Below are positions 1 through 9,434 of a DNA stretch of 64,000 bases, one piece after another. Within the stretch, counting starts at the first letter, position 1, and every line of letters begins with the position of its first letter. The position numbers were made by a program, and so were the translations under genes. Under the pieces are notes generated by a model. It did no database searches and had not been told where the DNA came from. It was given only the letters and a program-made list of their open reading frames with translations. The stretch lies in contig NZ_VICC01000005.1 of assembly GCF_006546825.1 (NCBI RefSeq), positions 207,573-271,572 of the forward strand, written 5' to 3'. The stretch comes from Actinomyces oris (GTDB lineage Bacteria > Actinomycetota > Actinomycetes > Actinomycetales > Actinomycetaceae).

Positions 1-964
1 TCTGCTCCGTGGTCTTGTCGCCACCGCCGTTGTTCTCGGTGGCCCTCTGCTCGGAGGTCTCGGTCTCGGTGGTGGAGCGCTCGGAGCTCGCGATGGTGAA
101 GGTGTGCTGGGAGACCGTGGTGACGGTCTGGCTGGTGGCCGTCTCGCTGTGGTGAGAGCCGGTCAGCACCAAGACGTACTCCCCGTCGGGGGCGTCAGTG
201 GGAGCGGGCAGGTTGCCCGTGAGGTTGCCGTTGGCGTCAACCGTCAGCTCACCAAGGGTGTAGCTGACGCTGGAGTCGCTCTTGCTCCTGAGGAGGACAG
301 TGACCTTCTCGCTGGCGTAGAAGCCCTGGGCGTGGAAGGTGAAGGTCTGGGACTGGCTCTCCGTGCGGGCGGAGACCTCGTAGGAGCCGGAGATACGCGT
401 GTCGTCGAAGTAGATCTGCGTCTGCTGCTGCTTGGTGACCTGGGTCATCTCAGTCTTGTCACCGTAGGTCATGCAGCCAGCGCCAATGGTCCACCCGTCA
501 GTGGTGGTGGCGGTGGTTGTGCCGATGGACTTGATGAGCGCCGCCAGGTCGAGGTCGGAGGTCCAGCTGCCGTCCGCAGCCGCCTCGGTCTTGACGACGT
601 CGGAAACGGAGCCGTCAGGTGCGTACAGCGCGATGCCGACGGTGGCCTGCTTCCCGGTGCAGCCGGTTCCCGAGATGGTGAAGGACGTGTTGGTGCTGGA
701 GGAGGCGAAGGTCTTCTCCTGAGTGATCTTGAAGCTGCTGCCAGCGGCGGTCTTGCCGGGGGCCGGAGTGGCCTCGCCGGTCTTGCTGGGAGCCGGGCTG
801 GGCTGAGCAGGTTTGCCGGGGGGCGTGGTGGCCTCGGCGGTGCTGCTGGGGGTGCTCGAGCTGTTGCTGTTGGAGCTGTTGGCGAGAACGGGGGAGGCAA
901 TGAGCGAGGCTCCGGTCATTGCGGCCACCGCGCTGGCTGCGGCCAAGGGGCGTCCAAGACGCAT
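1..964 (-). CDS. Secreted GspA-like surface protein, 3' end outside window
   Basis: This is the first 321 codons of a minus-strand gene that runs off the window at base 1. The start is the ATG at 964, with AGGAGGA about 5 nt upstream. The protein opens with a signal peptide (MRLGRPLAAASAVAAMTGAS, cleavage near SPVLA-N), then a Ser/Thr/Pro-rich linker. It is a clear paralogue of the protein at 2450-3415: shared signal start, SGTGCTGK motif, a second Cys in GAGCMTYG, and an SDSS..Y.LGELTVDANGN stretch. The two conserved Cys may form a disulfide. Anchoring by a C-terminal sorting signal is inferred from the paralogue, because the C-terminus is not visible. Its job is probably structural or as a glycan acceptor. 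Confidence 0.75.
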   Translation of the reverse strand, partial: MRLGRPLAAASAVAAMTGASLIASPVLANSSNSNSSSTPSSTAEATTPPGKPAQPSPAPSKTGEATPAPGKTAAGSSFKITQEKTFASSSTNTSFTISGTGCTGKQATVGIALYAPDGSVSDVVKTEAAADGSWTSDLDLAALIKSIGTTTATTTDGWTIGAGCMTYGDKTEMTQVTKQQQTQIYFDDTRISGSYEVSARTESQSQTFTFHAQGFYASEKVTVLLRSKSDSSVSYTLGELTVDANGNLTGNLPAPTDAPDGEYVLVLTGSHHSETATSQTVTTVSQHTFTIASSERSTTETETSEQRATENNGGGDKTTEQ

Positions 965-1189
965 GTGTCCTCCTAGGTCTGACGGGGGAACGATGGTTGC
1001 CGGCGATCCGATTCTTCGTCGACTCGTTATCTACCGTAACGATGAATAGGGCGAGGGCGTGGGTCTCTGAGGTGATACCAGCCACATGTGGGAGTGTCCT
1101 CGCTCACGTGAAAATGTGGGGTGGTCGTGTGAGAAGGGCGACGAAAGGCTGATATGGCGGGAAACCCTCGGGGTCTCTCCGATGAGTGA

Positions 1190-2293
1190 CTAGGCGCCCG
1201 CTGGCCGACAGGTTTTGGGCGTGTACCCGTAGCCGGCCAGCAGGTCGCGCGACTCCTGGTTGGGGGAGACGATGATCGACTCATCCCGAGGTCCCGTCGG
1301 AAGATCGATGACCGTCGTGGTTCCGGCCCGTCCGGCTTTGGAGGCGCTACGTCCCAGTGAGACCAGGTCTGCGAGCCCGGTACCTGAGTCCAGGGTGATG
1401 TTCCCGGCCACGGTGTGCGCCAGCTGATGGAGCGAGATGGGGTTACTGGCGCTCTGCCCGATGGCGGACAGTACGGCCTGCATGACGGTGGCCGTGGACT
1501 GGCTGCGGCGTTGGGCGCCGTCGGCCTGGCTCATGGCCACCCAGCTGCCGTCGCGCAGGATCTCCGGGTGCCGTGAGCGGACAAGGGCCAGGGCGTCGAT
1601 CCCACTGAGACGGTGGTGGCCTGCGGAGGTGAGGTTCAGACCGGTGTAGGCGTCTCGAACCGGCTCGGGGATGTCCACCTCAACGCCTCCCAGGGAGTCG
1701 ATGATGGTGGCGAACTGAGCCATGTCGATGGTCACCAGATGCGTGGTGGGGATTCCCAGGCCGGTGCACAGGGCGTTGATCGTGTTCTGCGGTCCCGGGA
1801 CGTAGGTGGTGGCCAGGCGGTCCAGCTCCATGCCCTTGCTGTTGATGGTCAGGTCCCGGGGCAGGTTGATGACGGTGAGTCCGTCCTGGGATGGGCGTAC
1901 CAGGGCGATGACGTCGGCGCGGGAGCCTTCCACCTCCTGAGTGGTTCCGTAGCGGCTCTGGTCTCCCGGCACGGTGGCGCGCGAGTCGGTTCCCAGGATC
2001 AACCAGGTCTCGCCGGCCGTCGGTGAGGAGGTGGAGGGCATGGTGATATCGACACGTGCGGGGCGATGAACCAGGACAGCCACATCCGCCCCCAGCGCCA
2101 GGGCGGTCGTCATGACCGCAGCGCTCAGGCCGACGACGATCTTGCGTCGCCTCGACCAGCGCCTGATGCCTGTGCCACCCCGGCCCTGGCGGCGTCGCTG
2201 CGGCAGGGGGGAGGAGGTAGCGGTGGGGTCGCCGGTGGCGTCCGAGGCCTCCGAGGGGGCTGCGCTGTGCTCGTCGTGGGAGGTGGTGTCCAT
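1190..2293 (-). CDS. lcpA: LCP-family (LytR-CpsA-Psr) glycopolymer transferase, LcpA-like
   Basis: A 367-residue membrane-anchored LCP phosphotransferase. Family members move lipid-linked glycopolymers onto peptidoglycan or onto cell-wall proteins. The cytoplasmic N-terminus ends in a basic stretch (RRWSRRRK), one membrane helix spans about residues 51-75, and the LCP domain follows with the expected Asp/Arg set: GTDSR (about 101-105), SRADVIAL with Arg125 and Asp127, NLPRDL with Arg146, and ALVRSRH further on. It lies between two paralogous sortase-substrate-like genes. That matches the A. oris arrangement in which LcpA glycosylates the LAXTG protein GspA, so these neighbours are its likely acceptors. 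The Shine-Dalgarno before the ATG at 2293 is weak. The symbol is by analogy. Confidence 0.8.
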   Translation of the reverse strand: MDTTSHDEHSAAPSEASDATGDPTATSSPLPQRRRQGRGGTGIRRWSRRRKIVVGLSAAVMTTALALGADVAVLVHRPARVDITMPSTSSPTAGETWLILGTDSRATVPGDQSRYGTTQEVEGSRADVIALVRPSQDGLTVINLPRDLTINSKGMELDRLATTYVPGPQNTINALCTGLGIPTTHLVTIDMAQFATIIDSLGGVEVDIPEPVRDAYTGLNLTSAGHHRLSGIDALALVRSRHPEILRDGSWVAMSQADGAQRRSQSTATVMQAVLSAIGQSASNPISLHQLAHTVAGNITLDSGTGLADLVSLGRSASKAGRAGTTTVIDLPTGPRDESIIVSPNQESRDLLAGYGYTPKTCRPAGA

Positions 2294-2376
2294 GGTCTCA
2301 GTGTCCGCTTCGGGGCTGTGCTGTGCCGTCAGGCGTGGATGCGCGTGCCGTGTGGCGGTGACGGGATGGAACGAGA

Positions 2377-2417
2377 CCGCCGGGGAGACAGCACGTGCAG
2401 TGCTGTCTCCCCGGCGG
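2377..2417 (-). terminator. 17-bp perfect hairpin after the surface-protein gene
   Basis: Arms 2377-2393 and 2401-2417 are perfectly complementary around a 7-nt loop. The hairpin sits 33 nt beyond the stop of the 2450-3415 gene and before the lcp start. No T-run follows on the minus strand, so it may be a partial terminator or an RNA-stabilising structure setting the surface protein:LCP expression ratio. Confidence 0.65.
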
Positions 2418-2449
2418 GAAGTGTTCCCAGTCAGACTGGGAGGAGGCGA

Positions 2450-3415
2450 TCAGGCCTTACGACGACGCACGACGAGGGCGCCGCCACCGATGGCCACGAG
2501 GGCCGCGGCAATGCCGCCGAAGAGCAGGCCGTTGGCGCCGGTCTGGGCCAGGGGCTTGCCCGAGGTGGGGGAGGAGGCCGCCGGGGTGGCCTCGGTGCTG
2601 GCCGGGACGTTCACGCTGCCGTTGCTGGCGGGAGCGGTCGGGTTGGCGGTGGCGCCACCGTTGCCGGTGATGCCGTTGTCACCGTTCTCCACGAGGTCGA
2701 GGGAGCCGCCCTTGGCGACGACGGTCTTGGTGCTGCTGCCGCCCTCGCCGTAGCGGTCGCCCTCGATGGTCAGCGTGTACTCGCCGTCCTCCACGTTCGA
2801 GGGTGCGGGAAGCTCGCCCGTGACGTTGCCGTTGTCGTCAGCCGTCAGCGTGCCGACGGGGTAGGTCTTGGAGGAGTCGGTCTTGCTGACCAGGGTGAGG
2901 GTGACCTTCTCCTTGGGGGAGAAGCCCTTGACGTCCACCGTGATCTTCTGAGCGCCGTTCTCGGTGGTGATCTTGTAGGTGCCGTCCACGTCGGTGTCGT
3001 CGAAGGCGATGCCCTGCTGGTCCTGACCCTTCTCCTCGCCGTAGGAGACGCAACCGGCCACGAGGGACCAGCCGTCGTCCGAGCCGTCCGTCTTGGCCTC
3101 AGCGCCAGTGGACTTGACCAGCTCGGGGATGTTCAGCGTGGTGGACCAGTTGCCCTCGGCGTCGGGGGTGGCCTTCACGATGGTGGACATCTCGCCCTTC
3201 GAGGTGTGGAGGGCGATGCCGACAGCCGCGTCCTTGCCGGTGCAGCCGGTGCCCGACACCGGGAAGGCGGTGTCCGAGGGGTTGACGATGACCTGCTGGT
3301 CCTCGGCGAACTTGAAGGCGAGGGAGTCGCCGGCCAGGGCGGGGGAGGCGGCAAGGGAGGCGCCGATGGCGGCGGCCATCACGCTCGCGGCGGCCAGGGG
3401 GCGTCCAAGACGCAT
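2450..3415 (-). CDS. gspA: LAXTG-anchored surface protein, GspA-like
   Basis: A 321-residue secreted wall protein. The start chosen is the ATG at 3415 (MRLGRPLAAAS) with AGGAG 6 nt upstream, not an in-frame codon at 3448. There is a signal peptide to about residue 29 (SPALA-G), two conserved Cys (SGTGCTGK and VAGCVSYG), Ig-like beta-rich sequence, and a Pro/Ala/Thr linker. It ends with the sorting signal LAQTG (289-293), a hydrophobic stretch and RRRKA. A LAXTG motif rather than LPXTG is what A. oris GspA uses with its housekeeping sortase. The adjacent LCP protein supports its being a glycosylated wall protein. The symbol rests on motif and context, not alignment. Confidence 0.75.
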   Translation of the reverse strand: MRLGRPLAAASVMAAAIGASLAASPALAGDSLAFKFAEDQQVIVNPSDTAFPVSGTGCTGKDAAVGIALHTSKGEMSTIVKATPDAEGNWSTTLNIPELVKSTGAEAKTDGSDDGWSLVAGCVSYGEEKGQDQQGIAFDDTDVDGTYKITTENGAQKITVDVKGFSPKEKVTLTLVSKTDSSKTYPVGTLTADDNGNVTGELPAPSNVEDGEYTLTIEGDRYGEGGSSTKTVVAKGGSLDLVENGDNGITGNGGATANPTAPASNGSVNVPASTEATPAASSPTSGKPLAQTGANGLLFGGIAAALVAIGGGALVVRRRKA

Positions 3416-3618
3416 GAGTGCTCCTAGATATAGGGGGATAGGTGGCAACCGGTGAGTCGGGGTGTCACCGCGTTGTCCCCACCCTAGCGTTCCTCAGGGT
3501 GAGGTTCTACGTTTTTTTGTGAATGAGGTATCGACCTCAGTCGGGAGTAGTTGTGGATTCTTCTAAGTAGGGCAACGAGTTTCGGGTCCTGGGGCTTGAA
3601 TCCGAGCGACCGGGCCGT

Positions 3619-5799
3619 TTACCAAATAGAGACCCGCTCGTTTGGTGACAACCACAAGGCGTCGTCGGAATCCACTGCGAAGGCCTTGTAGAAGGCATCC
3701 ACATTGCGCACGATTCCGTTACAACGGAACTCCGCCGGCGAGTGCGGGTCGACGGTCAGAAGGAGCTCGGCGTAGTCCGGACGGCTCTTGGAGCGCCAGA
3801 TCCGTGCCCAGGAGTAGAAGAAGCGCTGCAGGCCGGTGAGCCCGTCGATGACAGGAGCCTCATCCACTGAGGGGATGCCGGCGTCGGCCAGGGCCAGGGA
3901 GTAGGCCTTGAGGGCGATGCCCAGGCCACCCAGGTCACCAATGTTCTCCCCGATGGTCAAAGCGCCGTTGACGTGCGGGATCTCCTCCTGCGCCGTGCCC
4001 GCCTCCCGGTGCTTGGCGACGACGACCTCGGGCGTGTAGGCGTCGTACTGGCTGATGAGCGCGCTCGTGCGCTCGGTGAAGGCCTCCCGGTCCTCCTGGG
4101 TCCACCAGTCGCTGACCTTTCCGGTGCCGTCGAAGGTCGAGCCCTGGTCATCGAAGCCGTGGCCGATCTCGTGACCGATGACAGCACCGATCCCCGCGTA
4201 GTTCACAGCGTCGTCGGCCTGCGGGTCGAAGAAGGGAGGCTGAAGGATCGCCGCGGGGAAGACGATCTCATTCATGGTGGGGTTGTAGTAGGCGTTGACC
4301 GTCTGAGGGGTCATGTGCCACTCGTCGCGGTCCACCGGCTTGGTCAGCTTGTTCAGCGAGTAGGCCATGTCGGCCCGCTCCACGCTGCGCACCGAGGCCA
4401 GGACGTCCCCGGGGACGACCTCGACGGCGGAGTAGTCGCGCCAGCGCACCGGGTAGCCGATCTTCGGGGTGAACAGCGCCAGCTTCTCCAGGGCCCGCTC
4501 CCGCGTGGCTGGACTCATCCACTCCAGCGAGGAGATGGACTGGTGGTAGGCCTCGATGAGCCGGCCCACCAGGGCCTCCATCGCCGACTTGTGCGACGGC
4601 GGGAAGTGCCGCTCCACGTAGATCTCGCCCAGTGCCTCACCCAGGCAGGACTCCACCAGGCCGACGCCGCGCTTCCAGCGGGGCCGCAGCTCGTCGGTCC
4701 CCTGGAGCGTGCGGCCGTAGAAGTCGAAGCTCTCCTCCACGAAGGCCCCCGACAGCAGGCTGGCCCGTCCGTGAACGACGTGCCAGGCCACCCAGGCCTT
4801 GAGATCCTCCAGGTCGGTCTCCTGCCAGACGCCTGCCGCGTGGGGGAGGTAGTCGGGCTGGGTGACGATGGCCTCCTCGAGGAAGGCGGTCTGCTCGATA
4901 CCGGCGCTCCGGGCGGCCGCACGGATCCCCTCGCGCCACTCGTCCCAGGGCAGGTCCGGGGCCGAGTCCACGATCTGCTGCCAGGACATCGGGTTGTTCA
5001 TCTTCTCCACGTCACGGCAGGTGACGCGGTCCCAGTGGCCCTTGGCCAGGGCGGTCTCCACGGCCATGACCCGTTCGGCGAGGTCCTCACCCGAGGCGCC
5101 GAAGGAGTCCGTCAGACCCGCCAGCGCCATCATCCTGGCCACGTGCTCCACGTAGGCCTGGCGCAGCGGGGCCTGAGCCTCCTCCCGGTAGTAGGACTCG
5201 TCCGGCAGTCCCAGTCCCGACTGCCCCACCCAGCTCGTGTAGCGCTCCGGGTCATTGATGTCCACCTCGACATCCGCGCCGACCACGCCCATGAAGCCGA
5301 CGGGAGTCATCTCTCCCAGCGCTCGCGCCAGCTCCTCCTTGGAGGAGGCGCCCAGCACCGGTGCCAGCTCCTCAGCCAGCGGCTCGGCCCCGAGCTCCTC
5401 CAGATGGGCCTCGTCCATGAAGGCCTGGTAGAGGGCGCCGACCCGGCCCCGGTTGGTGGACAGGACCTCCGCGGCCCCCTCGGGCGCCACGGAGGAGAAC
5501 TGCTCGGCGAGCTCCTCGACGATCTGGCGGCAGGCGGCCTCGGACTCGTCGCGCAAGGTGGTGAAGGCGCCGCTGCTGGGACGGTCCGCCGGGATCTCGG
5601 CGGTCGTGAGCCACTGGCCGTTGACGAAACGGAACAGGTCGTCCTGGGGGCGCACCGAGGTGTCGGTGTGCGCCGTCTCCAGCACGCCGGCGAGGATGGC
5701 GTCGGCGGCGGGGGAGCTGCTCGCCGGCTGGGAGTGCTGGGCCGGTGAGTCCGATGCAGGGCCGGTGGGAGTCGGTGAGGTCGCGCAGGCGTCAGTCAT
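3619..5799 (-). CDS. pepO: M13-family zinc metallopeptidase (PepO/neprilysin-like)
   Basis: A 726-residue M13 endopeptidase that cleaves oligopeptides. The zinc site is explicit: HEIGHGFDDQG (HExxH) and, downstream, ENIGDLGG carrying the third ligand Glu and the conserved Asp. NAYYNP and the C-terminal LWLSPNERVSIW complete the family pattern; members usually end in CxVW, so the final Cys position is changed. No signal peptide is present, so it is probably cytoplasmic as in other bacterial PepO proteins. I chose the ATG at 5799 (MTDACATS); the frame is open back to 5889, but that start would nearly touch the divergent rpiB at 5898 and leave no promoter space. Confidence 0.9.
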   Translation of the reverse strand: MTDACATSPTPTGPASDSPAQHSQPASSSPAADAILAGVLETAHTDTSVRPQDDLFRFVNGQWLTTAEIPADRPSSGAFTTLRDESEAACRQIVEELAEQFSSVAPEGAAEVLSTNRGRVGALYQAFMDEAHLEELGAEPLAEELAPVLGASSKEELARALGEMTPVGFMGVVGADVEVDINDPERYTSWVGQSGLGLPDESYYREEAQAPLRQAYVEHVARMMALAGLTDSFGASGEDLAERVMAVETALAKGHWDRVTCRDVEKMNNPMSWQQIVDSAPDLPWDEWREGIRAAARSAGIEQTAFLEEAIVTQPDYLPHAAGVWQETDLEDLKAWVAWHVVHGRASLLSGAFVEESFDFYGRTLQGTDELRPRWKRGVGLVESCLGEALGEIYVERHFPPSHKSAMEALVGRLIEAYHQSISSLEWMSPATRERALEKLALFTPKIGYPVRWRDYSAVEVVPGDVLASVRSVERADMAYSLNKLTKPVDRDEWHMTPQTVNAYYNPTMNEIVFPAAILQPPFFDPQADDAVNYAGIGAVIGHEIGHGFDDQGSTFDGTGKVSDWWTQEDREAFTERTSALISQYDAYTPEVVVAKHREAGTAQEEIPHVNGALTIGENIGDLGGLGIALKAYSLALADAGIPSVDEAPVIDGLTGLQRFFYSWARIWRSKSRPDYAELLLTVDPHSPAEFRCNGIVRNVDAFYKAFAVDSDDALWLSPNERVSIW

Positions 5800-5897
5800 A
5801 GCGGACACGCTAACCCGCTCCGCTGCTCTCAGGCGCCCCGACGGCGCCCGTTGCCTCATGGTGCGAAGCGCTGTTCGCGTGAGGCACAATTCTGCCC

Positions 5898-6398
5898 ATG
5901 CGCATCCATATCGCCTCCGACCACGCCGGTTATGAGCTCAAGAGCGCCGTGAGCGCGCACTTGAGGGAGCAGGGGCACACCGTCATCGACCATGGAGCCC
6001 ACTCCTACGACCCGGATGACGACTACCCCGCCTTCTGCCTGGCCTGCGGGGAGGCCGTCGTGGCTGACGCCGGGAGCCTGGGCATTGTTCTCGGGGGCAG
6101 CGGCAACGGGGAGCAGATCGCCGCCAACAAGGTGGACGGGGTGCGTGCCGCGCTGGCCTGGTCGATCGAGACCGCCAGGCTCGCCCGCCAGCACAACAAC
6201 GCCAACGTCGTCGCGCTGGGCGGTCGCATGCACGATCTGGGGGCGGGCCTGGCGATTATCGATGCTTTTCTCGCCGAGCCCTTCAGCGGCGATGAGCGCC
6301 ACGTGCGTCGCATCGCCCAGCTCACCGACTACGAGAGCCGCGTTCATGACGCCCCCGCTCCAGCGGCTGATCCCACCGGCGCCCCCGCCGGGGCCTGA
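5898..6398 (+). CDS. rpiB: Ribose-5-phosphate isomerase B
   Basis: A 166-residue RpiB/LacAB-family isomerase converting ribulose 5-phosphate and ribose 5-phosphate in the pentose phosphate pathway. The N-terminus MRIHIASDHAG has the phosphate/substrate-binding SDHAG. GGSGNGE follows, where actinobacterial enzymes use Glu as catalytic base in place of the Cys of Escherichia coli RpiB. The order rpiB then a Nei-type glycosylase, 2 nt apart, is also found in mycobacteria (Rv2465c-Rv2464c), so this is a conserved actinobacterial pair. Confidence 0.93.
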   Translation: MRIHIASDHAGYELKSAVSAHLREQGHTVIDHGAHSYDPDDDYPAFCLACGEAVVADAGSLGIVLGGSGNGEQIAANKVDGVRAALAWSIETARLARQHNNANVVALGGRMHDLGAGLAIIDAFLAEPFSGDERHVRRIAQLTDYESRVHDAPAPAADPTGAPAGA

Positions 6399-6400
6399 GC

Positions 6401-7402
6401 ATGCCGGAGGGGCACACCATCCACCGGCTCGCCGCCGCCCTTGACGAGCTCTACGGCGGTCAGAGCCTGCGCGTGCGCTCGCCGCAGGGGCGCTTCGCCG
6501 ACGGGGCGAGCCGTCTTGACGGTCAGGTCCTCCTGGGCAGCCAGGCCCACGGCAAGCACCTCTTCCTGCCTTTCGGCCCCCGCGCCGACATGTCCCTCGA
6601 CGACGCCTCCGTCACCTGGCTGCGGATCCACCTGGGCCTCTACGGGGCATGGACCTTCGACGGCGACCGTGACTTCACAGCGCCCCACGCCATCGGGGCG
6701 CCGCGTCGCCGCGTCGGTGAGCGTGGCGAGCACGCCCTCAAAGGTGGGGGAGGGTCGGCCCTGACCGGGCTGAACGGCGGGAGCCTCGAAGCCGAGGGGC
6801 AGGGCACAGCCACACACGGGCCCGCCCCCGAGGAGTGGGAGCCTCCCGAGCCGCGTGGCGCGGTGCGGCTGCGGCTGCTCGGCGAGCACGGGGTGGCCGA
6901 CCTGACCGGACCGGCGGCCTGCGAGCTGCTGGACGCCGAGGGTGTGGCCGCTGTCCGCCGTCGCCTCGGCCCGGACCCGCTGCGCGCTGACGGCGACGTG
7001 GAGTCCTTCGTGGCCAAGGCGCGCTCGCGGCGCAAGAGCATCGGGGAGCTGCTCATGGACCAGTCCGTCATCTCCGGAGCCGGCAACATCTACCGGGCCG
7101 AGACGCTCTTCCGGGTCGGGGTCTCGCCCTTCCGAGCGGGCAACCGCATCAGCCAGGAGCGGCTGCGGGCCATCTGGGAGGACCTGCGTCCTCTCATGGA
7201 GTACGGGGTGGCCACCGGCTTCATCACCACCGTCGACCTCGACGACGTCCCCGCCCCCCTGCCACCTGACGACCCCGAGGCCGGCCGGTGGTACGTGTAC
7301 CACCGCACCGGCCGTCCCTGCCTGCGCTGCGGGACCCCGGTGGCGGAGCGGGAGGTCGCCTCCCGCCGGCTCTTCTGGTGCCCGACCTGTCAGGCCCACT
7401 GA
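6401..7402 (+). CDS. nei: Fpg/Nei-family DNA glycosylase/AP lyase
   Basis: A 333-residue base-excision repair enzyme removing oxidised bases and nicking the abasic site. After Met removal the catalytic Pro and Glu are at the start (PEGHT), followed by a conserved Lys in AHGKHLFLPF. The helix-two-turn-helix has SVISGAGNIYRAE, and the C-terminus is a C4 zinc finger (CLRCG...CPTC). The PEGHT start and its position after rpiB point to the Nei1 type. A low-complexity insert at about residues 110-150 (Gly/Ala/Glu-rich) is longer than usual and probably a surface loop. It is probably co-transcribed with rpiB. Confidence 0.9.
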   Translation: MPEGHTIHRLAAALDELYGGQSLRVRSPQGRFADGASRLDGQVLLGSQAHGKHLFLPFGPRADMSLDDASVTWLRIHLGLYGAWTFDGDRDFTAPHAIGAPRRRVGERGEHALKGGGGSALTGLNGGSLEAEGQGTATHGPAPEEWEPPEPRGAVRLRLLGEHGVADLTGPAACELLDAEGVAAVRRRLGPDPLRADGDVESFVAKARSRRKSIGELLMDQSVISGAGNIYRAETLFRVGVSPFRAGNRISQERLRAIWEDLRPLMEYGVATGFITTVDLDDVPAPLPPDDPEAGRWYVYHRTGRPCLRCGTPVAEREVASRRLFWCPTCQAH

Positions 7403-7442
7403 AACCGGCTGGAGACCCTCCGGGGCCCACTAAGGTGGCGGC

Positions 7443-8741
7443 ATGTCGAACGCCTCGCCCGCCCTGCACTCCTCGAGCTGGTCCTCCTCGACCGCCGGCC
7501 TGCTGACCCGCGACCACCACCTGACCGTTCCCCTGGACCGCAGCGGGCAGGGGGACTCAGCCCCCGACGGGACGGAGTCCATCACCGTCTACGCCCGTGA
7601 GATCTCAGCCGTGGGCATCGACCCGGTCTCCCGGCCGCCACTGGTCTTCCTTCAGGGCGGGCCGGGCTGCGAGGCACCCCGTCCCAGTGCCGACTCCGGG
7701 CTCGGCTGGATCGGTGCGATCCTCGAGCACCACCGACTCATCCTCGTCGACCAGCGCGGCACCGGAGCCTCCAGCCCGGTGGACCGGCCCGATGCCGCCG
7801 GCACCCCAGCAGACACCGCCCGGCTGCTCACTCACCTGCGCGCCGATGAGATCGTCGAGGACTGCGAGGACCTGCGCCGCGCTCTGGGCCTGGAGCGCTG
7901 GAGCCTGCTGGGCCAGTCCTTCGGAGGGTTCTGCGTCACCCGGTACCTCTCCGAGCACGCCCAGAGCCTGGAGAAGGTCTACATCACCGGCGGCCTGCCC
8001 GCCGTCGGGCACAGCATTGACGAGGTCTACGCCCTCAGCTACGAGGCGATGCGCCTCAAGAGCGAGGAGTACTACACCCGCTTCCCCCAGGACCGCGACC
8101 GCATGGCGTCCCTGGTTGAGAAGGCCGGTCGGGGTGAGCTGAGGACGGCGGGAGGGGATTTCGTAGGACCCGAGCGCCTGCGCTCGCTCGGTGCCCTGCT
8201 GGGCGGGGCCGGGGGAGCGGACACGATCCACTACCTCCTGGAGCGCGACCCCGACTCCTGGGCCTTCCGCTACGACCTGGGGCAGTGCCTGCCCTTCGGC
8301 GGCAGGTTCCCGCTCTACGCCGTCATCCACGAGTCCTGCTGGGCCGACGCCGGCACCACCGACTGGGCCGCGCAGCGGGTGCGCCCCGCGGTCTTCGACG
8401 ACGATCCCACCCTGCTGACAGGCGAGCACGTGCGCCGTGAGGCCTTCGTCGAGGACGCCGGTCTGCGCCCCTGGCTGGAGGTGGCCGACCTCCTGGCCGC
8501 GCAGGAGTGGCCGGCGCTCTACGACCCGGCCCGCCTCAAGGCCACGACGACTCCCGGGGCGGCTGCCGTCTACGCCCGCGACGTGTTCGTGCCGATGACC
8601 ACATCCCTGGAGACGGCCGCGCTCATCCCCGGCCTGCGCACCTGGATCACCAGCGAGTACGAGCACGACGGCTCACGCGCCTCCGGGGGTCGGGTCTTCA
8701 AGCGCCTGCGAGACCTGGCCGCTGGAGTGATCGCCCGCTGA
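7443..8741 (+). CDS. pip: S33-family alpha/beta hydrolase, proline iminopeptidase-like
   Basis: A 432-residue alpha/beta hydrolase of peptidase family S33. The oxyanion motif GGPG (about 72-75), the DQRGTGASSP strand-turn and the nucleophile elbow GQSFGG with Ser159 are all visible. A cap domain follows, and the catalytic His lies in the C-terminal TSEYEHDGSRASGG. Actinobacterial proteins of this length are annotated prolyl aminopeptidases that release N-terminal Pro from peptides. There is no signal peptide, so it acts in the cytoplasm. It is 40 nt after nei and probably the last gene of the rpiB unit, ending at the strong hairpin at 8744. Exact substrate unknown. Confidence 0.85.
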   Translation: MSNASPALHSSSWSSSTAGLLTRDHHLTVPLDRSGQGDSAPDGTESITVYAREISAVGIDPVSRPPLVFLQGGPGCEAPRPSADSGLGWIGAILEHHRLILVDQRGTGASSPVDRPDAAGTPADTARLLTHLRADEIVEDCEDLRRALGLERWSLLGQSFGGFCVTRYLSEHAQSLEKVYITGGLPAVGHSIDEVYALSYEAMRLKSEEYYTRFPQDRDRMASLVEKAGRGELRTAGGDFVGPERLRSLGALLGGAGGADTIHYLLERDPDSWAFRYDLGQCLPFGGRFPLYAVIHESCWADAGTTDWAAQRVRPAVFDDDPTLLTGEHVRREAFVEDAGLRPWLEVADLLAAQEWPALYDPARLKATTTPGAAAVYARDVFVPMTTSLETAALIPGLRTWITSEYEHDGSRASGGRVFKRLRDLAAGVIAR

Positions 8742-8743
8742 CA

Positions 8744-8784
8744 GCTGTGCCCTGGTGCGCCCACCGGGCGCACCAGGGCACAGC
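8744..8784. terminator. Bidirectional hairpin terminator between convergent genes
   Basis: A 19-bp perfect stem (8744-8762 with 8766-8784) with a 3-nt loop begins 3 nt after the S33 hydrolase stop. It also lies downstream of the convergent cysE, so it can serve both strands. There is no T-tract. Confidence 0.75.
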
Positions 8785-8858
8785 CGGGTGCTTGAGGAGC
8801 ACGCGAGGGACGGGCGTGAGGCGGCCCCCGGGTGCCCGCTGGGATGCTGTGAGGCGGC

Positions 8859-9434
8859 TCAGATGTAGATGGTCGGGTCCATCATGAGCTCGGGGTCGGT
8901 GCGGGGGTCGCGGGCCCGGCTGGGCACACCCACGGCGACATGACCCTGCGGGAGGTTCTTCACCAGGACCGCGTTGGCCCCCACCTTGGCCCCGTCCTCG
9001 ACGGTGACCGGTCCCAGGACCTTGGCGCCCGCGCCGATCTGCACGTTGTTGCCGATGGTGGGGTGGCGCTTGCCCGGATTCATCGACACCCCGCCCAGAG
9101 TCACTCCGTGGAAGAGCAGGACGTCGTTGCCGACCTCCGCGGTCTCACCGATGACCACGCCCATGCCATGGTCAATGAAGAAGCGCTCACCGATCTTCGC
9201 GGCCGGGTGGATCTCGATACCGGTGAAGTTGCGGGCCGCTTGAGATAGGGCGCGCGCCGCGAATCGGTACCCCTTGTGCCACAGCTTGTGAGCCGCCCGG
9301 TGCGCCCACAGGGCGTGGACACCCGGGTAGAGGAGGGCCACCTCCACGCTGGAGCGGGCGGCGGGGTCGCGCTTGCGAGCCGTGGCCAGGTCCTCGCGGG
9401 CCAGGTCCAGGAGGGACCGCTGGGAGTTGTGCAT
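8859..9434 (-). CDS. cysE: Serine O-acetyltransferase
   Basis: A 191-residue short-form serine acetyltransferase making O-acetylserine from serine and acetyl-CoA, the first step of cysteine synthesis. The catalytic Asp-His pair is in FIDHGMG (Asp88-His89), with left-handed beta-helix hexapeptide repeats from about residue 75 onward ([19 protein letters not shown]). The C-terminus ends in Ile, the residue that docks in the CysK active site in the cysteine synthase complex. It is 125 nt downstream of cysK on the same strand and is its obvious partner. Confidence 0.95.
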   Translation of the reverse strand: MHNSQRSLLDLAREDLATARKRDPAARSSVEVALLYPGVHALWAHRAAHKLWHKGYRFAARALSQAARNFTGIEIHPAAKIGERFFIDHGMGVVIGETAEVGNDVLLFHGVTLGGVSMNPGKRHPTIGNNVQIGAGAKVLGPVTVEDGAKVGANAVLVKNLPQGHVAVGVPSRARDPRTDPELMMDPTIYI

